From the NCBI RefSeq assembly GCF_014649795.1, contig NZ_BMTS01000003.1, positions 310,001 to 374,000 on the forward strand: 64,000 nucleotides of DNA, in the 5' to 3' direction. Of the stretch, positions 36,611-44,070 are shown piece by piece. The translations under genes were made by a program, and so were the position numbers. The stretch comes from Streptomyces melanogenes (GTDB lineage Bacteria; Actinomycetota; Actinomycetes; Streptomycetales; Streptomycetaceae). Below the pieces are notes generated by a model. That model ran no database searches, had not been told where the DNA came from, and worked only from the letters and a program-made list of their open reading frames with translations. How positions within the stretch are numbered: the stretch's first letter is position 1; each line of letters begins with the position of its first letter.

Positions 36611-36635
36611 GGGCGTGCCGGTCCGAGCAGTGTGA

Positions 36636-36672
36636 CGCAAGGCGCAGTCCGGCATCCGGACTGCGCCTTGCG
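36636..36672 (+). terminator. terminator after trpD
   Basis: Perfect 17-bp stem (cgcaaggcgcagtccgg, loop cat, complement) 26 bp after the trpD stop. It insulates the riboswitch transcript that starts downstream. Confidence 0.85.
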
Positions 36673-36704
36673 CGTACGCGGACGTATGGCAGGATGCTTT
36701 CCAA

Positions 36705-36820
36705 GGTCATGAGTGACAGCGACTACGGCCCCGGCCCGCTGTCCGGCAACCCTCCGTCCGTGGCGGGGTGCCCCGGGTGAAGACCAGGTCGCAGGCAGCG
36801 AGGTCTGCGGCAAGCGCGGA
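36705..36820 (+). ncRNA. SAM-IV riboswitch aptamer
   Basis: The sequence matches the SAM-IV class of actinomycetes as I remember it: ggtcatgagtgacagc at the 5' side, the SAM-core segments tgtccggcaaccctcc and ggggtgccccgggtgaagac, then the pseudoknot tail gcagcgaggtctgc and caagcgcgga. SAM-IV shares the SAM-I binding core but differs in peripheral stems. It sits 242 bp before a cysteine desulfurase-like gene and should lower its expression when S-adenosylmethionine is abundant. The expression platform appears to include the micro-ORF and terminator that follow. A covariance-model search would confirm it. Confidence 0.93.
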
Positions 36821-36883
36821 CCCCTGCGCACTCCGTTCGGAGTGGCGCGCCCCTGGGGTCCTGGTCCTCAAGGGAGCAGTCTC

Positions 36884-36904
36884 GTGAGCAAGCGAATGCG
36901 ATAG
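36884..36904 (+). CDS. six-codon leader peptide MSKRMR
   Basis: GTG start eight bases after aaggga (36870-36875), reading MSKRMR, then TAG at 36902-36904. The last base of the stop codon is the first base of the terminator stem that follows, so a ribosome finishing this ORF would block the hairpin. This spacing suggests translation of the leader controls read-through into the desulfurase gene. Too short to judge by codon use; evidence is position and Shine-Dalgarno. Confidence 0.6.
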   Translation: MSKRMR

Positions 36905-36923
36905 GGCCCACCGGCCCCTTTTT
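36904..36923 (+). terminator. intrinsic terminator in the desulfurase leader
   Basis: gggcc (36904-36908), loop cacc, ggccc (36913-36917), then ctttttc: a short GC stem with a real T-tract, rare in this window. It lies 140 bp before the coding start, so it must be read through for expression, as in attenuation. Confidence 0.75.
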
Positions 36924-37062
36924 CTGTACACCTCCGCGGGCCCGTTCTGCCCGTGTTTCGAGGTCAACCCCCGTGCATCCGGCGCCGGTCGGGCTACCGC
37001 CGTGCCGTGCCGTGGGGCTTCACAGTCATTCCTTTCGCCTTGACCTGCCGGGAGATACCGCC

Positions 37063-38454
37063 ATGTCCGCATACGCCACCACCTCCGCCGCCGAGTCCTC
37101 CTGCTCCTCCTCCGACGAAGCCTGCTGTGCGGCGCCGCTGCCGGTGCTCGGCCGGGACGTCACCGTGCCGCTGGTCACCGGGGGCGAGGTGACGTACGCG
37201 GCCCTCGACTACGCGGCGAGCGCCCCGGCCCTCCAGCGGGTGTGGGACGACGTGGCCGCGTACGCCCCCTACTACGGCAGCGTGCACCGCGGCGCGGGCT
37301 ATCTCTCGCAGCTGTCCACGGACCTGTTCGAGAACAGCCGGGCGGCGGTGGCGGAGTTCCTGGACTGCCGTGAGGGCGACCAGGTGGTGTTCACCCGCTC
37401 GACGACGGACTCCCTGAACCTGCTGGCCCAGGTGGTCCCGGCCGACTGCCAGGTCTTCGTCTTCGAGACCGAGCACCACGCCTCGCTGCTGCCGTGGCGG
37501 GACGCGCGGGTGACGTACCTCAACGCGCCGCGTACGCCGCAGCAGGCGGTCCGGACGCTGGAGCGGGCGCTGGCCGACCGGGATCCGTACGGCCCGGCGC
37601 TGGTCTGTGTCACCGGCGCGTCCAACGTCACCGGTGAGCTGTGGCCGGTGAAGGAGCTGGCGGCGGCGGCGCACGCGCACGGGGCGCGGATCGTGCTCGA
37701 CGCGGCGCAGCTGGCGCCCCACCACCCCGTCTCCGTACGGGAGTTGGACGTCGACTGGATCGCCTTCTCGGGCCACAAGCTGTACGCGCCGTTCGGCTCC
37801 GGAGTGCTCGCGGGCCGGGCGGACTGGCTCCAGGCGTCCGAGCCGTACCTCGCGGGCGGCGGCGCCTCGCGCAAGGTCGCGCGGCGCGCGGACGGCGGGG
37901 TGGACGTCGAGTGGCACACCACGGCGGCCCGCCACGAGGCCGGGTCCCCGAACGTGATCGGCGTGTACGCCATCGCGTCGGCGTGCAAGGCGCTGACGGA
38001 GGCGGGGTTCGAGGGGCTGGTGGAGCGGGAGAAGCACCTGATCGCGAAGGTGCGGGAGGGGCTGGCGGCGGTCCCGGAGGTCCGCGTGCTGTCGTTGTTC
38101 GGCGACGACGCGCCTCGGGTCGGCGTGATCTCGTTCGTCGTCGACGGCTGGAACAGCTCGCACTTCGCGGCGGCGCTGTCGGCGGAGTACGGGATCGGGG
38201 TGCGGGACGGCCTGTTCTGCGCGCACCCGCTGGTCCGCACGCTCCTCGGCAGCGAGCCGCAGGAGGCGGGGGAGTGCGGGGCGCCGGAGGCGGAGCCGGG
38301 CGAGCGCTCCCTGAACGCGATCCGGGTCAGCTTCGGGGCGGGGACGCCGGATGAGCATGTGGAGCGGTTTGTGGGGGCGGTGCGGGAGTTGGTGCGGGAG
38401 GGTGCGAAGTGGACGTACCACACGGAGGAGGGCCGCTGCGTCCCCGCGGTGTGA
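37063..38454 (+). CDS. SufS-like cysteine desulfurase / class V aminotransferase
   Basis: Protein of 463 residues. After a Ser/Cys-rich N-terminus (SSCSSSDEACCAAP) comes a class V PLP fold: DYAASAPALQRV, FTRSTTDSLNLLA, FETEHHASLLPWR, VLDAAQLAPHHPV, PLP lysine in SGHKLYAPFGSG (Lys239). RDGLFCAHPLV (Cys386) matches the RxGxxCAxP loop of group II desulfurases, so it probably takes sulfur from cysteine. The ATG at 37063 follows gggag; an upstream in-frame ATG would include riboswitch leader sequence. Control by a SAM-IV riboswitch fits a role in sulfur or methionine metabolism. The extra cysteines at the N-terminus (Cys14, 21, 22) may carry persulfide or bind metal. Confidence 0.87.
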   Translation: MSAYATTSAAESSCSSSDEACCAAPLPVLGRDVTVPLVTGGEVTYAALDYAASAPALQRVWDDVAAYAPYYGSVHRGAGYLSQLSTDLFENSRAAVAEFLDCREGDQVVFTRSTTDSLNLLAQVVPADCQVFVFETEHHASLLPWRDARVTYLNAPRTPQQAVRTLERALADRDPYGPALVCVTGASNVTGELWPVKELAAAAHAHGARIVLDAAQLAPHHPVSVRELDVDWIAFSGHKLYAPFGSGVLAGRADWLQASEPYLAGGGASRKVARRADGGVDVEWHTTAARHEAGSPNVIGVYAIASACKALTEAGFEGLVEREKHLIAKVREGLAAVPEVRVLSLFGDDAPRVGVISFVVDGWNSSHFAAALSAEYGIGVRDGLFCAHPLVRTLLGSEPQEAGECGAPEAEPGERSLNAIRVSFGAGTPDEHVERFVGAVRELVREGAKWTYHTEEGRCVPAV

Positions 38455-38506
38455 CCGTGGCTCCGCCCCGGTGGCCCCTTTTCTGGGCTGCGCCCCTGGG
38501 CCCCTG

Positions 38507-38610
38507 TTCGTCTGCGGGCCGTCTGTGGCTGGTCGCGCAGTTCCCCGCGCCCCTAGGTAGTTAGGGGCGCGGGGAACTGCGCGACCAGCCATCCACGGTC
38601 CGCAGCCGAA
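38507..38610. repeat. type A palindrome, complete unit
   Basis: Forward arm 38534-38554 and reverse arm 38563-38583, only eight bases apart, with outer arms ttcgtctgcgg (38507) and ccgcagccgaa (to 38610). This is the clearest copy: a ~104-bp near-perfect hairpin between two convergent genes. Confidence 0.92.
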
Positions 38611-38639
38611 AACCCGCTTCGCTGCCGCCCGCTCCAGGG

Positions 38640-38921
38640 CTATGCATCGAGGCCGATCGCGAACGCCGCCTCCAGGTCGTGCTGGGAGTACGTCCGGAAC
38701 GCCACGTGCGTGTCCGTTACCTCCACGCCGGGGATCTTGCTGATGCGGCCGGGGATGATGTCCGCCAGGTCGTCGTGGCGGGCCACCCGGACCAGGGCGA
38801 TCAGGTCGTAGGTGCCGGTCACCGAGTACACCTCGCTGACGTTCTCCAGCGACGCGATCGACTCCGCGATCTCGGGGATCCGGTCCACGCTGGTCTTGAT
38901 GAGCACGATCGCGGTGATCAC
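38640..38921 (-). CDS. stand-alone Lrp/AsnC ligand-binding domain protein
   Basis: Protein of 93 residues (MITAIVLIKTSVDRIPEIAE). It is just the RAM (Lrp/AsnC effector) domain: the beta-alpha-beta fold with SEVYSVTGTYDLIALVRV and a C-terminal strand-helix. No helix-turn-helix, so it cannot bind DNA alone; such proteins bind small molecules, often amino acids, and may form octamers or pair with full-length Lrp. The GTG overlaps the stop of the rhomboid gene, so they are coupled. Confidence 0.9.
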   Translation of the reverse strand: MITAIVLIKTSVDRIPEIAESIASLENVSEVYSVTGTYDLIALVRVARHDDLADIIPGRISKIPGVEVTDTHVAFRTYSQHDLEAAFAIGLDA

Positions 38922-39661
38922 GGCTGGTTCTCTCCCTCGGTGGCGGCCGACGCGGGGGGCTCCGGTCGTTTCGGTCGTTTCACTCTAGCCGCCCCGCGGA
39001 ATCGGCCCCAGGCGTAGAGAAACCCCAGGCCGAAGCCGACGAGATGGGCCAGGTACGCCACCCCGGGCCCGGCCGGCGCGGCCCTGACCGCCAGCCACTG
39101 GAGCACGAACCAGAACACCAGCACCAGCGCCGCCGGAAAGCGCAGCGGCAGGAAGAAGAGGAAGGGGAAGAGGCTGGTCACCCTCGCCCGGGGGAACAGG
39201 TAGAGGAAGGCGCCCAGGACACCCGAGATCGCCCCCGACGCGCCCACCAGCGTCTGGTCGGACGACGCGTGCGCCACCGCGTACGCGAGCAGGGCGAGGT
39301 AGCCCGCGCCGAGGTAGAACAGCGCGAACCCGATCCTGCCCATGCGCTCCTCGGCCAGCACGCCGAAGACGTAGAGGAAGAGCATGTTCCCCAGCAGGTG
39401 CAGCCAGTTGCCGTGCACGAAGAGCGCCGTGAGGGGGGTGACGAGGGCGCCGGGGTCACCGGCCGTCAGTTCGTTCGGGATGACACCCCACCGGGCGAAA
39501 TACGCGCCCTGCGCCGCGAGCAGCGCGTCCCCCGTCCCGTACGAGGGATTGAGGCCGGACACCGGGCTGACGAGGAAGACCAGGCAGCAGAGCGCCAGGA
39601 CGGTGTAGGTGACCGTCGGGCCGCGCACCGCCGCCGCGCGCAGGGCGCTCCACTCGATCAT
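38918..39661 (-). CDS. rhomboid family intramembrane serine protease
   Basis: Protein of 247 residues. Six-helix rhomboid core with HGNWLHLLGNMLFLYVFG (His84, Asn92), catalytic Ser142 in VGASGAISGVLG and His206 in LAHLVGFGLGF; all active-site residues are present. It cleaves other membrane proteins within the bilayer, substrate unknown. A charged C-terminus (RVKRPKRPEPP) is cytoplasmic. ATG at 39661; transcription should start within the divergent 190-bp region shared with the zinc-ribbon protein gene. Coupled to the Lrp-domain gene. Confidence 0.93.
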   Translation of the reverse strand: MIEWSALRAAAVRGPTVTYTVLALCCLVFLVSPVSGLNPSYGTGDALLAAQGAYFARWGVIPNELTAGDPGALVTPLTALFVHGNWLHLLGNMLFLYVFGVLAEERMGRIGFALFYLGAGYLALLAYAVAHASSDQTLVGASGAISGVLGAFLYLFPRARVTSLFPFLFFLPLRFPAALVLVFWFVLQWLAVRAAPAGPGVAYLAHLVGFGLGFLYAWGRFRGAARVKRPKRPEPPASAATEGENQP

Positions 39662-39851
39662 GAACAGAGCATGGCGTAACCGGACCGAACGGTACAGACC
39701 GCCTCGCCGTGCCGGGGGGTACCCGGTAGGCCGTAGGGTTACGGGCAGTACATCCGCAGTTCGACGGCGCACCGCGAGATCCTGGACGACGAACCGACCG
39801 TGTACGAGGCCCGGGCCCCGGCACGGAACCGTGGAAAGAGGTCAGCACCAC

Positions 39852-40097
39852 ATGACCAGCGTTCCCCTGCCCACCGCCACCACGCGGTGGCGCTGCACCC
39901 TCTGCGGCAATCTGACCCGTTTCGACGTCACCCGCTCGTCGAAGGTCGTCGAGTACGTCCATCTGGACCTCGCCGGAGAGCCGAAGGTCGAGGAACGCGA
40001 GGTGGTCAGTGAGACCATCGAGTCGGTGCGCTGCCGCTGGTGCAACGCGGTGGACCAGATCGAGCTGGTGGACAGGCCGGACGCCGGCGCGGAGTAA
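39852..40097 (+). CDS. small zinc-ribbon protein
   Basis: Protein of 81 residues with two CxxC pairs (RCTLCGNLT and VRCRWCNAV) spaced about 44 residues apart, typical of a zinc ribbon, and acidic C-terminus. No signal peptide. Possibly a nucleic-acid or protein-binding module. It lies 43 bp upstream of the NYN-domain gene, same strand, so a shared function with RNA processing is possible. Confidence 0.85.
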   Translation: MTSVPLPTATTRWRCTLCGNLTRFDVTRSSKVVEYVHLDLAGEPKVEEREVVSETIESVRCRWCNAVDQIELVDRPDAGAE

Positions 40098-40140
40098 AAG
40101 GGCCCGGACGGGCGACGGACGACAGTTGAGGTGACGGATC

Positions 40141-41502
40141 GTGGAGCATGCAAGCGGTGCCGAACCGGCCGGTGCGGCCGGTGACGGCCCCGCCGAGGTG
40201 CTCGACCGCCCGCTGCCCGAAGGGGTGCGGCGCAGGGTCGTCGCCCTGGTCTCGGACGCCTTCGGCGGGCTGACCGTCGCCGAACTGCCGTCGCAGTTGC
40301 GGCAGTACGCCCGTTTCACCCCGACTCGTCGTGCCAAGTTCGCGGGCAACGCCATGGCCGCGGCCCTGGAGTCCGACCCGGTCTTCCGGCAGCGGATCGG
40401 GGAGCGCCTGAAGGAGGCGCAGCCGGAGCTGGCGGGCGCCCTGGAGTCCGGCGCGCCGCCCGCGGCCGCCGACCCCGTCGACGTGGCGGCCGCCGCGTAC
40501 GTGCTGCGGCCCACCGGCTGGGTCAAGTTGGTCGCCGCCGCCGGCGAGGAGGCCCAGCGCGCCGACGCCGAGCGCGCCGACGAGGAGGGCCGGCGCGAGC
40601 TGGAGCGGCTGCGCCGGGAGCTGGCCGAGGCGCACGAGCGGCTGCGCACCGAGCAGGAGGAGCTGCGCGCCGATCTGGCCGCGGCCCGCAAGGAAGCCGA
40701 ATCGCTCCAGCGCAAGCTGCGCAGCGCGCTCAGCGACGTCAAGCGCGGCGAGGCCGCCCTGCGCAAGGTCACCGGTGAGATCGACGGGATCAGAGCGGAG
40801 GCGGCGGCCCAGGTGGCCGCCGCCGAGAGCGAGTCGCGGCGGATCAGGACCCGGCTGACCGAGGCCGAGGCATCCGTCGAGGCGAGCCGGCGCGCGGTGC
40901 GCGAGGGCCGCTCGATCGAGGACATGCGGCTGCGGCTGCTGCTCGACACGGTCCTGGACGCGGCGTCCGGGCTGCGGCGCGAACTCGCCCTGCCCCCGGC
41001 CTCGGTGCGGCCCGCCGACACCGTGGAAGCGGTCGAACCGGGGCAGATGACCCCGAAGGACATCGCGGCCCGCGCGCTCTCCGAGACCGATCCGGCGCTC
41101 CTGGACCAGCTGCTCGCGCTGCCGCAGGTGCATCTGGTGGTGGACGGCTACAACGTCACCAAGACCGGCTATCCGACGATGCCGTTGGAGAAGCAGCGGC
41201 TGCGGCTGCTCGGCGGTCTCTCCGTGCTCGCCGCGCAGACGGGCGCCGAGATCACCTGCGTCTTCGACGGGGCGGAGCTGGCCGCGCCGGTGCTGCTCGC
41301 GCCGCCGCGCGGTGTCCGCGTGCTCTTCTCCAAGCCGGGGGTGACCGCCGACGAGCTGATCCGCCAGCTGGTGCGGGCGGAGCCGTCCGGGCGGCCGGTG
41401 GTGGTCGTCTCGACCGACCGCGAGGTGGCGGACGGGGTCGCCAAGGCCGGTGCCCGGCCCGTTGCGTCCGTCATGCTCCTGAAGCGGCTTTCGCGCGTCT
41501 AG
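40141..41502 (+). CDS. NYN (YacP-like, PIN-fold) domain protein with coiled coil
   Basis: Protein of 453 residues, GTG start. The N-terminal ~130 residues form a helical domain (PSQLRQYARFTPTRRAKF), followed by a long coiled coil (~135-265, Ala/Glu/Arg heptads) and a C-terminal NYN/PIN-like nuclease domain: HLVVDGYNVTKTGYP, CVFDGAELAAP, TADELIRQLV and VVSTDREVADGV supply the acidic metal-binding residues. Related YacP (Rae1) cuts mRNA on the ribosome. An RNA-processing role is probable. Followed by two NlpC/P60 hydrolase genes with their own promoters. Confidence 0.9.
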   Translation: MEHASGAEPAGAAGDGPAEVLDRPLPEGVRRRVVALVSDAFGGLTVAELPSQLRQYARFTPTRRAKFAGNAMAAALESDPVFRQRIGERLKEAQPELAGALESGAPPAAADPVDVAAAAYVLRPTGWVKLVAAAGEEAQRADAERADEEGRRELERLRRELAEAHERLRTEQEELRADLAAARKEAESLQRKLRSALSDVKRGEAALRKVTGEIDGIRAEAAAQVAAAESESRRIRTRLTEAEASVEASRRAVREGRSIEDMRLRLLLDTVLDAASGLRRELALPPASVRPADTVEAVEPGQMTPKDIAARALSETDPALLDQLLALPQVHLVVDGYNVTKTGYPTMPLEKQRLRLLGGLSVLAAQTGAEITCVFDGAELAAPVLLAPPRGVRVLFSKPGVTADELIRQLVRAEPSGRPVVVVSTDREVADGVAKAGARPVASVMLLKRLSRV

Positions 41503-41759
41503 TAACTCCTGCGCTCAATGCCCGAATTCGGGTGATCGGTTCCCAGCACTCTGTCAAGTGCCCATTACTACGCGTGGGATGACTGTAAAGAATCCTCTCG
41601 GCGATCGAATTTTTTCCCATCAGGATTTGAACTGATCACAAGAGGGTCACTAGGGTCGGGGCTCGAACCTTCACGCGGTAGATCACTCGTCCGGGGTGGC
41701 CGTGGGGGTCCCGCCGAGTCTGCGCTGTTCGGCGGCTGAGGAAGAAGGAGCTCGCCTTC
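41503..41759. other. 257-bp intergenic region ahead of the first NlpC/P60 gene
   Basis: Non-coding. AT-rich relative to the window, with a good promoter at 41627-41656 and a short stem (atcag/ctgat) around 41619-41636. A transcript starting near 41663 would have a ~97-nt leader. I see no c-di-AMP riboswitch signature. Confidence 0.6.
41627..41656 (+). promoter_or_regulatory. promoter of the first NlpC/P60 gene
   Basis: -35 ttgaac (41627-41632), 18-bp spacer, -10 tagggt (41651-41656), closely matching the Streptomyces housekeeping consensus (TTGAC, TAGRRT). Confidence 0.65.
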
Positions 41760-42782
41760 GTGGCGTCCCACCGTCGACCCAAGCCCGCGAGCCGTACCCG
41801 CGTGACCGTGCTCACCGCGACCGCCGCCGCGGCCGTCGCTCTCACGTCCCAGGCCGCGCACGCGGACCCGAAGCCGTCGAAGAGCGAAGTCAAGTCCAAG
41901 GTCGACAAGCTCTACGACGAGGCCGAGCAGGCGACCGAGAAGTACAACGGCGCCAAGGAGAAGCAGGACCAGCTGGAGAAGCAGGTCGGCGCGCTCCAGG
42001 ACAAGGTGGCCCGCGGCCAGGACGAGCTCAACAAGCTCCGCGACGGCCTCGGTTCGATGGCCTCGGCGCAGTACCGCTCGGGCGGCATCGACCCCTCGGT
42101 CCAGCTCTTCCTCTCCGCCAACCCGGACGACTTCCTGGACAAGGCGTCCTCCCTGGACCAGCTGAGCGCCAAGCAGACCGAGGCGCTCCAGAAGATCCAG
42201 GAGAAGCAGCGCAGCCTGGCGCAGCAGCGCAAGGAGGCCCAGGACAAGCTCAAGGACCTCGCGGACACCCGCAAGGAGCTCGGCAGCAAGAAGGCCGAGA
42301 CCCAGTCCAAGCTCGCCGCCGCGCAGAAGCTCCTCAACTCGCTGACCGCCGCCGAGAAGGCCTCGCTCGCCTCCGACGACGCCCGCGCCAACCGCGCCAA
42401 CGAGCGCGCCGACCTCGGCCACGACGTGCCCGCCTCGCAGCGCGGCGCCGCGGCCCTCTCGGCCGCCCAGAGCCAGATAGGCAAGCCGTACGTGTACGGC
42501 GCCACCGGCACCGCCTCGTACGACTGCTCCGGTCTCACCTCCTGGGCCTACCGCCAGGCGGGCGTGAACATTCCGCGCACCTCGCAGGCCCAGGCCGGCG
42601 CCGGCACCCAGATAGGCCGCAGCCAGCTCAAGCCGGGCGACCTCGTGCTCTTCTACGGCGACCTGCACCACGTCGGCCTCTACGCGGGCAACGGCCAGGT
42701 GCTGCACGCCCCCAAGCCGGGCGCCAGCGTCCGCTACGAGGCCATGGACAACATGCCGTTCCAGTTCGGTGTACGCATCTGA
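41760..42782 (+). CDS. secreted NlpC/P60 peptidoglycan hydrolase 1
   Basis: Protein of 340 residues, GTG start behind gaagaaggag. Signal peptide to about residue 36 (ends QAAHADP), a coiled-coil domain (~40-220, PcsB/RipA-like with SAQYRSGGIDPSVQLFLS), then NlpC/P60 domain with catalytic Cys256 (YDCSGLTSW), His in LHHVGLY and HAPKPG. It would cut D-Glu/meso-DAP type bonds in peptidoglycan, with the coiled coil probably controlling access. Paralogous to the next gene. A terminator follows at 42857. Confidence 0.94.
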   Translation: MASHRRPKPASRTRVTVLTATAAAAVALTSQAAHADPKPSKSEVKSKVDKLYDEAEQATEKYNGAKEKQDQLEKQVGALQDKVARGQDELNKLRDGLGSMASAQYRSGGIDPSVQLFLSANPDDFLDKASSLDQLSAKQTEALQKIQEKQRSLAQQRKEAQDKLKDLADTRKELGSKKAETQSKLAAAQKLLNSLTAAEKASLASDDARANRANERADLGHDVPASQRGAAALSAAQSQIGKPYVYGATGTASYDCSGLTSWAYRQAGVNIPRTSQAQAGAGTQIGRSQLKPGDLVLFYGDLHHVGLYAGNGQVLHAPKPGASVRYEAMDNMPFQFGVRI

Positions 42783-42856
42783 TCCTTCCGGACAGATAAC
42801 AACTCGGTTGCCGCGGCCCTCCGAACGGGGGAATTCCGGCGACCCGCGCTGACGCC

Positions 42857-42893
42857 ACGCCCCGCCGGTGACCTGTGTTCTCCGGCGGGGCGT
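42857..42893 (+). terminator. terminator after the first NlpC/P60 gene
   Basis: 12-bp stem (acgccccgccgg and complement) with a 13-base loop, 75 bp after the stop codon, followed by cactttg. Confidence 0.7.
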
Positions 42894-42917
42894 CACTTTG
42901 CGTAGATGTCAAGGTCT

Positions 42918-42947
42918 TTGGACCCTGTGTGGTCGCCCGGCTACTGT
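42918..42947 (+). promoter_or_regulatory. promoter candidate of the second NlpC/P60 gene
   Basis: -35 ttggac (42918-42923), 18 bp, -10 tactgt (42942-42947). It lies after the terminator, suggesting separate expression of the two paralogues. Confidence 0.45.
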
Positions 42948-43037
42948 CCGGCGTGCGGTTCCCCCCCCGTGACTCGTCCAACTCGTCCGCCCGCCCGGGC
43001 GGCAGGGGCCCGCACCAGCGGAAGGAGTGCGGCTTCC

Positions 43038-44054
43038 TTGGCGTCCCATCGCCGTCCCACGCAGTCCGGCCTCTCCCAGAGCACCCGGGTCACCGTCCTG
43101 TCCGCCGCGGCGGCCACCGCGGCCGCGGCCTTCGCGGCGCCCGCGAGCGCCGACCCGGGCGACACCGGCAAGGACCGGGTCGACCGGCTCTTCGCCCAGG
43201 CGGAGGAGGCCACCGAGCAGTACAACAAGGCGGACGAGCACGCCGACCAGCTGCGCGAGCAGGTCCACCAGGCCCAGGACAGCGTCGCCCGGGGCCAGGA
43301 GCGCATCAACCGGATGCGGGGCGCGCTCGGCGCGATCGCGGGCGCCCAGTACCGCGCGGGCGGCCTGGACCCCTCGCTCGCGCTGCTGCTCTCCGAGAAC
43401 CCCGACACCTATCTCGACAAGGCCGCCGCCCTCGACCGGATCGGCGAGCGGCAGAGCGCCGAGCTGCGCGAACTCCAGCGGGAGCAGCGGCGGATCGGCC
43501 AGCAGCGCACCGAGGCCACCCGCAAGCTCGCCGAGCTGGAGCGCAGCCGCGCCGAGGTCGCCCGGCACAAGCGGACCGTGGAGTCCAAGCTCGCCCAGGC
43601 CCGCCGGGTGCTGCTCGCGTTGCCGACGTCCGAGCGGGCCGCCTTCGACCGGGCCTCGCGCACCGGGCGCGGCGAACTGCCCGACCTGAGCGGCGCGGTG
43701 CCCTCCTCCGGGCGCGCGGCGGCCGCCGTGGCGGCGGCCCGCCAGGCCGTGGGCAGGCCGTACGTCTGGGGCGCCAACGGGCCGTCCGGCTTCGACTGCT
43801 CGGGCCTGATGCAGTGGTCCTACGCCCACGCGGGCGTCGGCCTGCCGCGCACCTCGCAGGCCCAGCGGTACGCCGGGCACCGGGTCTCGCTCGCCGAGGC
43901 GCAGCCCGGCGACCTGGTCGCCTACCGCTCCGACGCCAGCCACATCGCGATGTACGTGGGCAACGGCCAGGTGATCCACGCCCCCTACCCGGGCGCGCCG
44001 GTGCGCTACGACCCGGTGGGCATGATGCCCATCTCCTCCATCACGCGCGTGTGA
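43038..44054 (+). CDS. secreted NlpC/P60 peptidoglycan hydrolase 2
   Basis: Protein of 338 residues. TTG at 43038, behind ggaaggag, chosen because it gives ASHRRPTQSG, parallel to ASHRRPKPAS in the first copy; upstream in-frame ATG would add residues over the promoter. Signal peptide, coiled coil (~40-210), then NlpC/P60 domain with Cys254 (FDCSGLMQW), His in SHIAMY and VIHAPYPG. Same architecture as its upstream neighbour; a tandem duplication that has diverged. It lies 16 bp before the gluzincin gene, so the two are probably co-transcribed. Confidence 0.93.
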   Translation: MASHRRPTQSGLSQSTRVTVLSAAAATAAAAFAAPASADPGDTGKDRVDRLFAQAEEATEQYNKADEHADQLREQVHQAQDSVARGQERINRMRGALGAIAGAQYRAGGLDPSLALLLSENPDTYLDKAAALDRIGERQSAELRELQREQRRIGQQRTEATRKLAELERSRAEVARHKRTVESKLAQARRVLLALPTSERAAFDRASRTGRGELPDLSGAVPSSGRAAAAVAAARQAVGRPYVWGANGPSGFDCSGLMQWSYAHAGVGLPRTSQAQRYAGHRVSLAEAQPGDLVAYRSDASHIAMYVGNGQVIHAPYPGAPVRYDPVGMMPISSITRV

Positions 44055-44070
44055 ACGTACGATCGGGAGG

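Noticed and set aside
41608..41660. On the minus strand, cagttcaaatcctg and ggttcgagcccc resemble tRNA T-arms.
   Set aside because: The loop size is wrong, no acceptor stem, D-arm or anticodon arm can be paired at the right distance, and a good promoter explains part of the sequence.
41503..43037. Possible c-di-AMP (ydaO-type) riboswitches ahead of the NlpC/P60 genes.
   Set aside because: Such riboswitches often precede cell-wall hydrolase genes in Streptomyces, but I could not find the conserved core segments in either leader.
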